Source of the DNA: G965207125 sp965207125 | GTDB lineage: Bacteria; Pseudomonadota; Alphaproteobacteria; Puniceispirillales; UBA1172 | Length of the DNA stretch: 64,000 nt | Assembly (NCBI GenBank): GCA_965207125.1 | Contig: OZ242263.1 | Span: forward strand, 868,001-932,000 | Direction of reading: 5' to 3' | Part shown: one piece after another, positions 36,958-46,045 of the stretch | Numbering within the stretch: position 1 is the stretch's first letter | Layout: the number at the start of each line of letters is the position of its first letter | Translations under genes and position numbers: made by a program | Notes under the pieces: generated by a model | Seen by the model: only the letters and a program-made list of their open reading frames with translations | The model's database searches: none | What the model was told of the DNA's origin: nothing

Positions 36958-38655
36958 TCAGACTGTGGTGTTTGCGTGGCCAGGGAGTGGAATTTTAGAT
37001 CGCGGCTTTTTTTCCTCGTGGGTTATGAGTTCTTCAAGCCTTTGCCGTGCTCCATCAATATCGAGTGAGGACGGGGCCTCTCGTATTCTTTTTGCTCCTT
37101 TTAGCAAACTTTCCTCATCGATCTCATGATAACCTGCATTCAATAAATGCTGTCGCAGGTCGATTTCGTCAAGCTTATCTTTAGTGATTGCACTATTTAT
37201 AATTTCTTGGCGCATCTTTTCAAGCGTATGATTGCTGAATGTGAGCATACCAATTCGCTCGATATACTGATCAACCAGCGTCTGATGCGCAAGCAGTAAA
37301 GCGATAATAAGTTTAGGTCTGACATTAGTAGAGGGTTGCGTGTAGCTGGACTGACGCCTTGAGATGAATATATCTTTGCCTGGGTAGCGTTTCTGGTTTC
37401 GCATGAGGCGGATTCTGGCTTCGATCTCATCCCCTATAGAGGCACGCATCTGGTTATCACTGATTTGCCTGATATGCTCGCGCATAGTTTGCCAGAATTT
37501 GGCACGTTGTTCGGGGGCTTCGAGATCGTATAAAGCGGCAATGGCCTCCCAGAATCCGTCTACCAAACTAACTGAGTTATGGAGGTAGTCGGAAAAACCG
37601 TTCTGTCCAAACGCTTTGATCAGGTCATCAGGATCAGTATCGGGAGGCAAAGCCAGCATCCGGATTGTTTTACCAACCTTGATAACGCTGAGGGCTCGTG
37701 TGGCCGCGGCGAGCATAGCGCGTTTTCCGGCAGCATCCCCATCAAAACACAAGACAGCCTGATCGGTGAGTCGCCAGATAAGTTGGATGTGGTCTTCGCT
37801 CAGAGCAGTGCCAAGCGGTGCCACTGCGGCCGCGACATCAGATTGGTCAACAGCGATTACATCCATATACCCCTCGACCACGAGTAAGGTTTTGCCAGAC
37901 CTAACTTTCTCGCGCGCTTCGGCATAACCATAGAGAATCTGCTTTTTATGAAAAACCTCGCTTTCGGCTGAATTAAGGTATTTTGGCTGCTGGTTGTCTT
38001 TAAGTGCTCTGCCGCCGAAAGCGACCACATGGCCTCTGTTGTCCGTGATCGGAAAGATAAGCCTGTTACGGAAATATTCAAACACACTTCCATCCCTATC
38101 GGACAAGCGAGCAAGTCCCGATGAGATAATTTGCTCACGACTAAAACCCTGTTTTTCAAGCGCGGCGATCAGCCCTGACGGCGGAGCAAACCCAACACGG
38201 TATTTAGTGATATGGGCTGGAGCGACTCGACGTTCTTCAAGATATACTTTGGCGTGATCACCTTGCGGCATGGCCAGAGAGGATTGGTAGAATCTGGCCG
38301 CCGCTTCCAGAATTGATGAGATTTTTTTGCGTTTTTCAACAGTTTCAGGATTCTCGGTGTAATTTTGCGGCACGGACACGCCAGCAATCGCCGCAAGGGT
38401 TCTCACGGCTTCCATAAATTCCTGCCCTTCTTTTTTTCGCAGGAAAGAAATGGCATCACCACTCTCGTTACAGCCGAAGCAATGATAATAACCCTCATCA
38501 TCTCTCACGTGAAAAGAAGGGGTTTTTTCCTTGTGAAAAGGACATAGCCCGATATTACGGTTACCCTTCCTTATGAGTTTAACATGCTTGCCGACCACAG
38601 ATGATAGGGTTATTCGGCTGAGCAAATCATCGATAAAATTCTTTGGCAGTGCCAT
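36958..38655 (-). CDS. dnaG: DNA primase
   Basis: DnaG makes RNA primers for replication. The N-terminal CHC2 zinc finger has GLCPFHKEKTPSFHV and GYYHCFGCNESGDAISF. The TOPRIM core has LLVVEGYMDVIAVDQ, APLGTALSEDHI and CFDGDAAGKRAMLAA with the metal-binding Glu and Asp residues. The C-terminal helicase-binding part (about residues 440-555) is shorter and less conserved. 565 residues, at the short end of the family. It lies between yqeY and rpoD, a reduced macromolecular synthesis operon without rpsU, as usual in alphaproteobacteria. Confidence 0.96.
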   Translation of the reverse strand: MALPKNFIDDLLSRITLSSVVGKHVKLIRKGNRNIGLCPFHKEKTPSFHVRDDEGYYHCFGCNESGDAISFLRKKEGQEFMEAVRTLAAIAGVSVPQNYTENPETVEKRKKISSILEAAARFYQSSLAMPQGDHAKVYLEERRVAPAHITKYRVGFAPPSGLIAALEKQGFSREQIISSGLARLSDRDGSVFEYFRNRLIFPITDNRGHVVAFGGRALKDNQQPKYLNSAESEVFHKKQILYGYAEAREKVRSGKTLLVVEGYMDVIAVDQSDVAAAVAPLGTALSEDHIQLIWRLTDQAVLCFDGDAAGKRAMLAAATRALSVIKVGKTIRMLALPPDTDPDDLIKAFGQNGFSDYLHNSVSLVDGFWEAIAALYDLEAPEQRAKFWQTMREHIRQISDNQMRASIGDEIEARIRLMRNQKRYPGKDIFISRRQSSYTQPSTNVRPKLIIALLLAHQTLVDQYIERIGMLTFSNHTLEKMRQEIINSAITKDKLDEIDLRQHLLNAGYHEIDEESLLKGAKRIREAPSSLDIDGARQRLEELITHEEKKPRSKIPLPGHANTTV

Positions 38656-38727
38656 GCCGCAATATTGTCCCCATTTTAATCACTAGATAACCATGCCACG
38701 ATTCGCACTGAGAGGCGAATCATTGGC

Positions 38728-39189
38728 TTATCGGTTAAGCAATGCTTCTTTAACCGCAGTGCTAGCAGCGGTGAAGTCCATTCTACCTGAATAGCGTTCC
38801 TTAAGCAGTCCCATGACTTTACCCATATCCTTAACCGACCCTGCGCCGGTTTCAACCATCACTTCGTTAATGGCGGCGAGCATAGCATCCGTGTCCATCT
38901 GTTCAGGCATAAATGACCTGATGACGGCAATTTCATCTTCTTCGGTTTTAGCGAGATCCTCGCGCGAACCTTCGCGATAGAGCCTAGCCGATTCGACCCG
39001 CTGCTTGACCATGGTCTGCAACATAGCGAGAATTTCATCATCGCCAATCCCATCAGAACCACCCTTGCCCCTTGCGGCGATCTCCTTGTCTTTCAGAGCG
39101 GCTGCAATCAGTCGCATGGTTGAAAGTTTGGTTGTATCACCTGATTTAAGAGCGGTTTTCAGCGCAGCCTGAATGCGGTCACGTATCAT
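38728..39189 (-). CDS. GatB/YqeY domain protein
   Basis: A stand-alone relative of the tRNA-binding tail of the GatB amidotransferase subunit. Seen: MIRDRIQAALKTALKSGDTT, then STMRLIAAALKDKEIAARG, VESARLYREGSREDLAKTEEDEIAVI and MGKVMGLLKERYSGRMDFTA. The start at 39189 fits the family; an in-frame ATG five codons upstream is less likely. About 153 residues. It is the first gene of a yqeY-dnaG-rpoD unit, 72 bases ahead of dnaG. Function unproven. Confidence 0.92.
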   Translation of the reverse strand: MIRDRIQAALKTALKSGDTTKLSTMRLIAAALKDKEIAARGKGGSDGIGDDEILAMLQTMVKQRVESARLYREGSREDLAKTEEDEIAVIRSFMPEQMDTDAMLAAINEVMVETGAGSVKDMGKVMGLLKERYSGRMDFTAASTAVKEALLNR

Positions 39190-39325
39190 TAGCTTTGTCC
39201 TCACACTGATAGCATAACATCACTTAATATATACCTAGATCGAGAAAATATAGCTATCAAAAAATGTTTCGCGGCATTCTACCATAACTAAATGACGCAA
39301 ATCGATCAGATTTCAAGTTATGCTC

Positions 39326-39354
39326 TTGACGAAACCGTGGGTGACGGATAAGAA
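39326..39354 (+). promoter_or_regulatory. Possible carAB promoter
   Basis: TTGACG at 39326-39331 is a near-consensus -35 box; TAAGAA at 39349-39354, 17 bases on, is a weak -10 box. It lies in the 200-base divergent spacer between yqeY and carA. I saw no clear arginine or pyrimidine control site. Confidence 0.35.
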
Positions 39355-39407
39355 AGCGAAACGCAACGCAGAAATTAGAGGACGAGCCCTCTGGACGTTG
39401 GATACGG

Positions 39408-40613
39408 ATGCGACACAGGCAGATTGAACTCTCCGGCGAAGCAATTAAAAACCCCACTGCGTTATTGATTCTTGAAGATGGTACTGTTCTGAGAGGACGA
39501 GGCTTTGGCGCCGAAAGGGTCACAGTCGGCGAAGTGTGTTTTAACACATCGATGACAGGGTATCAGGAAATCATCACTGATCCGTCTTATGCGGGACAAA
39601 TTATCACTTTCACGTTTCCGCATATTGGCAATGTTGGCACGAATTCCATTGACATCGAATCGGCCAAGCCCTCAGCACTTGGCTTAGTAGTATCAGAAAC
39701 ACCAACAGATTCTTCCAACTATCGCGCTGATCAGTCTCTTGATGATTGGCTGAAATCGGTCAATCTTCCAGGCATTGCAGGAATAGACACCCGCGCACTA
39801 ACACGCAAAATCCGCACAAACGGCGCGCCCAAAGGGGTTTTGGCGGTCAATCAATCAGGCACATTTAACATCGAGGCTCTGTATGAAAAAGCCAAAGTTT
39901 GGCCTGGCTTGAAAGGGTTAGATTTGGCAAAAACCGTCACCTTGGCCGCGCCACGAGACTGGCGTGAAGGTGGTTGGAACATGCCAAGCGATACATATCG
40001 GAAGGCGGATAAACTCCCATTAAAAGTCGTGGCGTTTGACTACGGCTGCAAGCATAATATTTTGCGGTGTTTAACCGATATGGGGTGCGCGGTGACAGTT
40101 GTGCCGGCAACAACTTCGGCTGATGAAGTTTTGTCTCTACGTCCTCATGGAGTTTTTCTGTCGAACGGGCCGGGTGATCCGGCCGCGACTTCGGCTTACG
40201 CGGCCGATACAGTCCGCAAACTTGGAGAAAGCGGCACGGCTTTATTCGGAATTTGCATCGGACAACAGCTGATCGCCGAAGCTTTTGGCGCGCAAACGTA
40301 TAAAATGGCGAGGGGGCATCGAGGGGCCAATCATCCGGTCAAAGACCTCGAAACCGGACTGGTTGAAATCACCAGCCAGAATCATGGTTTCTCAGTGGAA
40401 GAAAAAGGCCTGCCTGATAATCTGATCATCACGCATCGTTCACTATTTGATGGAACGATTGAGGGTTTGCGTCACAGGTTTTTGCCGATTTTCTCTGTTC
40501 AGTATCATCCCGAGGCGTCTCCAGGGCCGCATGATGCGCACCATCTTTTCCAGCGTTTCGCTACGCTGATGCGTCGGAACCAAAATATCGAGGTGAGCCA
40601 TGCCAAAACGTGA
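39408..40613 (+). CDS. carA: Carbamoyl-phosphate synthase small (glutaminase) subunit
   Basis: CarA releases ammonia from glutamine and feeds it to CarB. The N-terminal domain has ALLILEDGTVLRGRGFGAE and GEVCFNTSMTGYQEIITDPS. The class I glutaminase domain has LSNGPGDPAATSAY, the nucleophile in FGICIGQQLIAEAFG, and the His-Glu pair in SVQYHPEASPGPHD. The residue after the Gly of the elbow, usually His (GICLGHQ), is Gln here; it is not the catalytic His. 401 residues, normal. The gene overlaps carB by 14 bases. Confidence 0.96.
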   Translation: MRHRQIELSGEAIKNPTALLILEDGTVLRGRGFGAERVTVGEVCFNTSMTGYQEIITDPSYAGQIITFTFPHIGNVGTNSIDIESAKPSALGLVVSETPTDSSNYRADQSLDDWLKSVNLPGIAGIDTRALTRKIRTNGAPKGVLAVNQSGTFNIEALYEKAKVWPGLKGLDLAKTVTLAAPRDWREGGWNMPSDTYRKADKLPLKVVAFDYGCKHNILRCLTDMGCAVTVVPATTSADEVLSLRPHGVFLSNGPGDPAATSAYAADTVRKLGESGTALFGICIGQQLIAEAFGAQTYKMARGHRGANHPVKDLETGLVEITSQNHGFSVEEKGLPDNLIITHRSLFDGTIEGLRHRFLPIFSVQYHPEASPGPHDAHHLFQRFATLMRRNQNIEVSHAKT

Positions 40614-43600
40614 TGATATCACCTCGGTGATGGTGATAGGCGCGGGGCCTATCATTATCGGTCAAGCGTGCGAGTTTGACTATTCCGGCACGCAGGCATG
40701 TAAGGCATTAGGTGAAGAAGGTTATCGGGTTATTTTGATCAATTCTAATCCGGCAACGATCATGACCGACCCTGAGATGGCGGATGCAACCTATATAGAA
40801 CCGATCACGCCTGAAATAGTGGCACGGATTATAGAACACGAGCGTCCTGACGCTTTACTGCCAACGATGGGAGGGCAAACTGCTCTTAACACATCGTTGT
40901 CCTTAGCCAGAGACGGTTTTCTAACCAAACATAACGTTGAATTAATTGGTGCGACAACTGAGGCGATTGAAAAAGCTGAAAATCGTGAACTCTTCCGTCA
41001 GGCGATGGATCGAATAGGCTTAGAAAGCCCGCGCTCGCGATTGGTGACTGATGACGGTGATTTGACAGAAGCACTTGAGTTTATTGGCCTTCCGGCGATT
41101 ATTCGCCCATCCTTCACACTTGGTGGTGAGGGTGGTGGAATTGCGTATAACCGCATTGAATTTGAAAAAATCGTCAAAAACGGAATACATCTTTCGCCGA
41201 CCAGTGAAGTTTTGATCGAGGAATCGGTTCTCGGTTGGAAGGAATATGAAATGGAGGTGATACGGGATAAAGCCGATAACGCGATCATCATCTGCTCTAT
41301 AGAAAACGTTAATCCGATGGGTGTTCACACAGGCGATAGCATCACAGTCGCACCCGCAATGACTTTGACTGATAAGGAATACCAACAAATGCGGAATTCC
41401 TCGCTCGCGGTTCTGCGCGAGATCGGGGTTGATACCGGTGGCTCAAACGTTCAATTTGCGGTCTGCCCCAAAAGCGGTCGGCAGTTGGTAATCGAGATGA
41501 ACCCACGGGTCAGCCGGTCATCAGCATTAGCCTCAAAAGCAACCGGATTCCCGATTGCGAAAATCGCAGCTAAACTCGCGATTGGCTACACACTTGATGA
41601 ATTGGATAACGACATTACCGGAGTGACTCCAGCGAGTTTTGAGCCGACCATAGATTACATTGTGACCAAAATTCCGCGCTTTGCTTTCGAAAAATTTGCA
41701 GGAGCTGACAGATATTTGAGCACCTCGATGAAATCGGTTGGCGAGACGATGGCGATCGGGCGCAATTTTAAGGAATCACTGCAAAAAGCATTAAGATCGC
41801 TTGAGATCGGACTCGATGGACTTGCGACCTTACCTTTGCCGCCTGTGGTGGAAAAGGCGAATGCCGAGGACGTGCTTGGCGGCTGGCTTGGCGAGCGATT
41901 GCCTGAACAGTTGATCCGAATCGCTTCGGCCTTGCGTTGCGGGGTATCGGTTGAAATGATCGCGGCGGCTACGGGTTGGGACAGGTGGTTTCTGCGTGAG
42001 ATAGAAAATTTAACCGCCGAGGAAAACCGCATAAGTGAGCAGGGTTTACCCGATGACCCAGCGGAATTTCTTGCCCTGAAAGCGATGGGATTCAGCGACC
42101 GGCGGCTGGCGAAACTAAGTGGTAAAGACGAGGCAAGCGTCCGCGAGCATCGACACCAACTCGGGGTTCATCCGGTGTTTAAGCGCATAGATACCTGCGC
42201 TGCCGAATTCACCTCAGAAACAGCTTATCTCTATTCTACTTATGAGGCGACTTCAGGTAGGGAGTGTGAGGCAAAGCCGACAAATCGTGATAAAGTAGTG
42301 ATTTTAGGAGGTGGGCCTAACCGCATTGGCCAAGGAATTGAGTTTGATTATTGTTGTGTTCACGCGTCTTACGCTTTGCGTGAGGCAGGGTATGAAACGA
42401 TTATGATCAACTGCAATCCTGAAACAGTTTCGACCGATTACGATACCTCAGATCGCCTTTATTTCGACCCTTTGACCACCGAGGATGTGATGGAAATCAT
42501 TCACACCGAACAGCAAAAGGGAAATCTAAAGGGCGTTATTGTTCAACTTGGCGGCCAAACGCCGTTAAAAATCGCAGCAGCACTGGAAGAATCGGGAATT
42601 CCTATTTTGGGCACAAGCCCTGATGCTATCGATTTAGCTGAAGACCGAGAACGCTTTCAGCACCTGGTCTCACGCCTTCAGCTTAACCAGCCGCCTAATG
42701 GCATCGTGACGTCGCTTGAGGAAGCAAAGGCCGTGGCGGAGAAAATCGGTTTTCCAGTGGTAATCAGACCGTCTTATGTTCTTGGTGGGCGAGCGATGGA
42801 AGTCGTTCACTCAATGGCAGATTTGGACCGTTATATGACCGAGGCGGTCAGCGCTTCGGGCGATAACCCCGTGTTGCTAGATGGTTTTCTGGCCGAGGCA
42901 ACCGAGGTGGATGTTGACGCTCTCTCCGATGGTCAAGAGGTGTATATCGGCGGGGTGATGGAGCATATAGAAGAAGCGGGTATTCATTCAGGTGATAGTG
43001 CGTGTTCTCTACCACCACATAGTCTGTCTGAGGACATGATTGCCGAACTTAAACGCCAGACGATAGAGTTAGCCAAGGCGTTAAATGTGGTTGGATTGAT
43101 GAATGTTCAATTCGCGATCAAGGACGATCGAATTTTTCTACTTGAAGTTAACCCCCGCGCGAGCAGGACAGTGCCTTTCGTCGCTAAAGTAACCGGTATA
43201 CCTCTTGCAAAACTAGCGGCAAGGATTATGACCGGTGAGACTCTCGCTGACCTTAAGATCACGCCGCCGCAACAAGATTACGTGGCGGTTAAAGAGGCGG
43301 TGTTTCCATTCTCGCGCTTCCACGGAGTCGATGTGGTTCTAGGGCCTGAGATGAAATCGACCGGTGAGGTTATGGGGATTGGCGCAGATTTCGCTCACGC
43401 TTTTACTAAAAGCCAGATCGGCGCGGGGATTATGTTGCCGCTAGAAGGTTCCGTGTTCGTTTCGGTCAAGGATGAGGATAAAGCGGCGATGATTCCGATC
43501 TGCCGCGATTTATCGGAAATGGGTTTTCATATCATCGCGACTTCAGGCACAGCCGAAGCCTTAAACAAAGGCGGCCTCAAAGCCGAATCGGTGAATAAAG

Positions 43601-43842
43601 TGATGCAAGGTCGTCCTCACGTGGTAGATTACATGTTGGATGGCAAGATTGATTTAGTCTTTAACACGGTCTTCGGGGGGGCCGCACTCCGAGATAGTTT
43701 TTCATTGCGTCAGACAGCGGTGACCAATTCTATACCGTATTACACCACAGTCGCTGAGGCAAAAGCGGCATTGATCGCATTACGCACCAACAGAAATGGC
43801 ACTCTTGAAGTTCGGTCACTTCAATCTTATTTAGCGGGATAA
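40600..43842 (+). CDS. carB: Carbamoyl-phosphate synthase large subunit
   Basis: CarB uses two ATP to join bicarbonate and ammonia into carbamoyl phosphate for arginine and pyrimidines. Two homologous ATP-grasp halves are clear: VMVIGAGPIIIGQACEFDYSG near the start and VVILGGGPNRIGQGIEFDYC near residue 565, with FTLGGEGGGIAYN and YVLGGRAMEVVH in the grasp domains. The C-terminal allosteric domain carries KGGLKAESVNKVMQGRPHVVD. 1080 residues, normal. Start codon and stop of carA overlap by 14 bases. Confidence 0.98.
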   Translation: MPKRDDITSVMVIGAGPIIIGQACEFDYSGTQACKALGEEGYRVILINSNPATIMTDPEMADATYIEPITPEIVARIIEHERPDALLPTMGGQTALNTSLSLARDGFLTKHNVELIGATTEAIEKAENRELFRQAMDRIGLESPRSRLVTDDGDLTEALEFIGLPAIIRPSFTLGGEGGGIAYNRIEFEKIVKNGIHLSPTSEVLIEESVLGWKEYEMEVIRDKADNAIIICSIENVNPMGVHTGDSITVAPAMTLTDKEYQQMRNSSLAVLREIGVDTGGSNVQFAVCPKSGRQLVIEMNPRVSRSSALASKATGFPIAKIAAKLAIGYTLDELDNDITGVTPASFEPTIDYIVTKIPRFAFEKFAGADRYLSTSMKSVGETMAIGRNFKESLQKALRSLEIGLDGLATLPLPPVVEKANAEDVLGGWLGERLPEQLIRIASALRCGVSVEMIAAATGWDRWFLREIENLTAEENRISEQGLPDDPAEFLALKAMGFSDRRLAKLSGKDEASVREHRHQLGVHPVFKRIDTCAAEFTSETAYLYSTYEATSGRECEAKPTNRDKVVILGGGPNRIGQGIEFDYCCVHASYALREAGYETIMINCNPETVSTDYDTSDRLYFDPLTTEDVMEIIHTEQQKGNLKGVIVQLGGQTPLKIAAALEESGIPILGTSPDAIDLAEDRERFQHLVSRLQLNQPPNGIVTSLEEAKAVAEKIGFPVVIRPSYVLGGRAMEVVHSMADLDRYMTEAVSASGDNPVLLDGFLAEATEVDVDALSDGQEVYIGGVMEHIEEAGIHSGDSACSLPPHSLSEDMIAELKRQTIELAKALNVVGLMNVQFAIKDDRIFLLEVNPRASRTVPFVAKVTGIPLAKLAARIMTGETLADLKITPPQQDYVAVKEAVFPFSRFHGVDVVLGPEMKSTGEVMGIGADFAHAFTKSQIGAGIMLPLEGSVFVSVKDEDKAAMIPICRDLSEMGFHIIATSGTAEALNKGGLKAESVNKVMQGRPHVVDYMLDGKIDLVFNTVFGGAALRDSFSLRQTAVTNSIPYYTTVAEAKAALIALRTNRNGTLEVRSLQSYLAG

Positions 43843-43912
43843 AACATTTTTATCTGGCAAAAATCGATGTTTGGGCGTTAAAATTAGGCAGAAAGCGTAA
43901 GGAAGCATGACG

Positions 43913-44404
43913 ATGGAAAAGGTACCTTTTACCGCGCTTGGTCTTGATGCGTTAAAAGCTGAGTTGACTAAGTTGAAAAGTGAAGAACGTCCCGCAGTGA
44001 TCAGAGCGATTGCGACGGCGCGCGAGCATGGCGATTTATCAGAAAACGCCGAATATCATGCGGCCCGTGAAAAACAGTCGTTTATCGAGGGGCGCGTGGC
44101 AGAATTAGAGGATGTGATCAGCCGCGCTGAGGTGATCGATATGGGCAGATTGACAGGTGAGACGGTAACGTTCGGCACAGTGGTGGAACTCGCTGATGAG
44201 GACACTGATGAAGAACATCAATACTCTATTGTAGGCCCCTATGAAGCTGATCTATCGCAAGGGCTTATCTCGATCTCATCGCCGATCGCACGTGCGCTGA
44301 TTGGCAAAAAAGTCTCTGACAGCGTCGAGGTTAAAACCCCGGGTGGTATGAAATCCTATGAGGTGATCAGCATCAATATTTTGGATGCGTCATCAATTGG
44401 TTAA
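43913..44404 (+). CDS. greA: Transcription elongation factor GreA
   Basis: GreA rescues backtracked RNA polymerase by stimulating transcript cleavage. The start at 43913 (MEKVPFTALGLDAL) matches the family and has AAGGA at a good distance; an ATG two codons earlier is the alternative. The N-terminal coiled coil has AREHGDLSENAEYHAAREKQ with the acidic tip residues. The C-terminal FKBP-like domain ends IGKKVSDSVEVKTPGG. About 163 residues. The stop overlaps that of the convergent Lrp-type gene. Confidence 0.96.
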   Translation: MEKVPFTALGLDALKAELTKLKSEERPAVIRAIATAREHGDLSENAEYHAAREKQSFIEGRVAELEDVISRAEVIDMGRLTGETVTFGTVVELADEDTDEEHQYSIVGPYEADLSQGLISISSPIARALIGKKVSDSVEVKTPGGMKSYEVISINILDASSIG

Positions 44405-44883
44405 GTATCGATTTCTATCGGCACGCCTGAGCAATCTTTACTTGAGCGGATAACCAGTGCGGTTTTAACATGGCTGATATTATGCCCAGATGTGAGTTTG
44501 GAAGTAAGAAACCTTTGAAAATCATCCCAGTCATGGGCGGTGATTTTGAGCATGAAGTCAGTTTCACCCACCAGCATATGGCATTCTCGCACTTCAGGCC
44601 ATTCGCTCACCAAACGCTCAAATTCCTGTAGATCGGTTTCAGCCTGGCTTGATAATCCAACAAAAGCAAAGACGACAACCGAATACCCTAGTGCTTCGGC
44701 GTTAACATCGGCGTGGTAACCTCTGATCACACCATTGTCCTCAAGAGTTCTGACTCGCCGCAAGCAAGGTGGGGCTGAAATCCCAATCCGCGATGCTAGT
44801 TCGACATTGGTCATGCGTCCGTCTTCCTGCAGATCTTTAAGGATTCGCTTATCGACATGATCGAGTTTTACTTTTGAGGCCAT
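44401..44883 (-). CDS. Lrp/AsnC family transcriptional regulator
   Basis: An N-terminal helix-turn-helix (LDHVDKRILKDLQEDGRMTN, ELASRIGISAPPCLRRVRTLE) is followed by a RAM ligand-binding domain (VVVFAFVGLSSQAETDLQEFE, HMLVGETDFMLKITAHDWDD). 160 residues, normal. Such regulators sense amino acids and oligomerise. It is divergent from the ELM1 gene with a 141-base spacer that may hold its operator; CCTSR-like divergence from Lrp itself prevents naming the effector. Confidence 0.93.
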   Translation of the reverse strand: MASKVKLDHVDKRILKDLQEDGRMTNVELASRIGISAPPCLRRVRTLEDNGVIRGYHADVNAEALGYSVVVFAFVGLSSQAETDLQEFERLVSEWPEVRECHMLVGETDFMLKITAHDWDDFQRFLTSKLTSGHNISHVKTALVIRSSKDCSGVPIEIDT

Positions 44884-45024
44884 AATCAGCCATTGCTCCT
44901 GAGAGAATGAAAATGGCGTTATTTTTTAGCACCACTTCATTAGGTGTATATATATTTGCGGCGTTCGGCAATATAGTTAGTCACATTAGAGATTCTTTAG
45001 AGGGGCTTTCTAGGCTTAAGGAAA

Positions 45025-46011
45025 ATGGATCAACCGATGATATGGGTATTAAGTGATGGTACGATGGGAATGGAAGTGCAATCGATGGGCCTCGCCGAGG
45101 CGTTATCAGACACCCCCCCTCACCTAATCAGGATAAAACCGTCTTATCTATTGCGGGCTATGCCGGTGGCTGCGCGCTTGCCGTTTTATCCTACCCCCCG
45201 CGCGATCAGAAAAGCGATCATGACGAATGGTTGCCCAGACCTAGTAATCACCACCGGTAGGCGTCATGCGGGGTTATCTCTTTTGATGCGGCGGGTTTCA
45301 GGCGGTAAAACAAAAACCGTTCATATTCAAGATCCTCGTCTTTCGGCAAATTTGTTTGATCTTTTGGTTGTGCCATCCCATGATAAATTGCGCGGGGAAA
45401 ACGTTCTCGTCAGCATCGGCTCGCTCAACCGCCTGAAGCGCCGACTTGCTGAGGCTTCACCATTACCAGCGGCGATCAGGACTCTTAAAAAACCTCTGGC
45501 GGCCGTGATGCTTGGCGGCAGCAATCGACGTTATGTGGTGAATGAAGCTGATTATACCCGCTTAGGCGATCTGCTTGTGGCGGTGGCCGCTGTCACTGGC
45601 ACATCATTCGCGATTATTCCATCGAGGCGGAGTCTTGATGAAGCGATCCCCGCGATGAAAAAAGCACTGGGTAACACGCCATGTTATTTCTGGGATGGGC
45701 AAGAACCCAACCCATATCCAGCGATTTTAACCTTTGCTGATGCGGTGATAGTAACCGCCGATAGCGTCAATATGACGTCCGAAGCTTGTTCGGTGAAAAA
45801 ACCTGTTTTTATCGCTGAGTTAAAGCCTGAAACAGGCCGAGTCGCGCTGTTTCAACAGACGCTAGCCGAGGGTGACTACACCCGCCCGATGACATCCATC
45901 ACCGCCGTCAGTTTTCCAGGTGAGGACGGCACGGTTTTGGATGAAACAATGCGAATAGCCGCGCTAATCCGCCAGCGTCTTTTTATAGAAGCTCCCAAAG
46001 AAAATTCTTAG
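45025..46011 (+). CDS. ELM1 family protein (mitochondrial fission ELM1-like)
   Basis: The alphaproteobacterial homologue of plant ELM1 (COG3660). It starts MDQPMIWVLSDGTMGMEVQS and contains GCPDLVITTGRRHAGLSLLM, VHIQDPRLSANLFDLLVVPS, HDKLRGENVLVSIGSLNRL and ADAVIVTADSVNMTSEACS. The fold resembles GT-B glycosyltransferases, but activity is not established. 328 residues, normal. It is convergent with msrP; its stop lies inside a short tandem duplication. Confidence 0.88.
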   Translation: MDQPMIWVLSDGTMGMEVQSMGLAEALSDTPPHLIRIKPSYLLRAMPVAARLPFYPTPRAIRKAIMTNGCPDLVITTGRRHAGLSLLMRRVSGGKTKTVHIQDPRLSANLFDLLVVPSHDKLRGENVLVSIGSLNRLKRRLAEASPLPAAIRTLKKPLAAVMLGGSNRRYVVNEADYTRLGDLLVAVAAVTGTSFAIIPSRRSLDEAIPAMKKALGNTPCYFWDGQEPNPYPAILTFADAVIVTADSVNMTSEACSVKKPVFIAELKPETGRVALFQQTLAEGDYTRPMTSITAVSFPGEDGTVLDETMRIAALIRQRLFIEAPKENS

Positions 46012-46045
46012 AGAAAATTCCCAAAGAAAATTCCTAGAAAAATAG
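45994..46045. repeat. Imperfect 26-bp tandem duplication across two convergent stops
   Basis: Copies at 45994-46019 and 46020-46045 share their first 18 bases with one mismatch. The first copy supplies the ELM1 stop TAG and the second supplies the msrP stop (CTA read on the minus strand). Confidence 0.7.
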
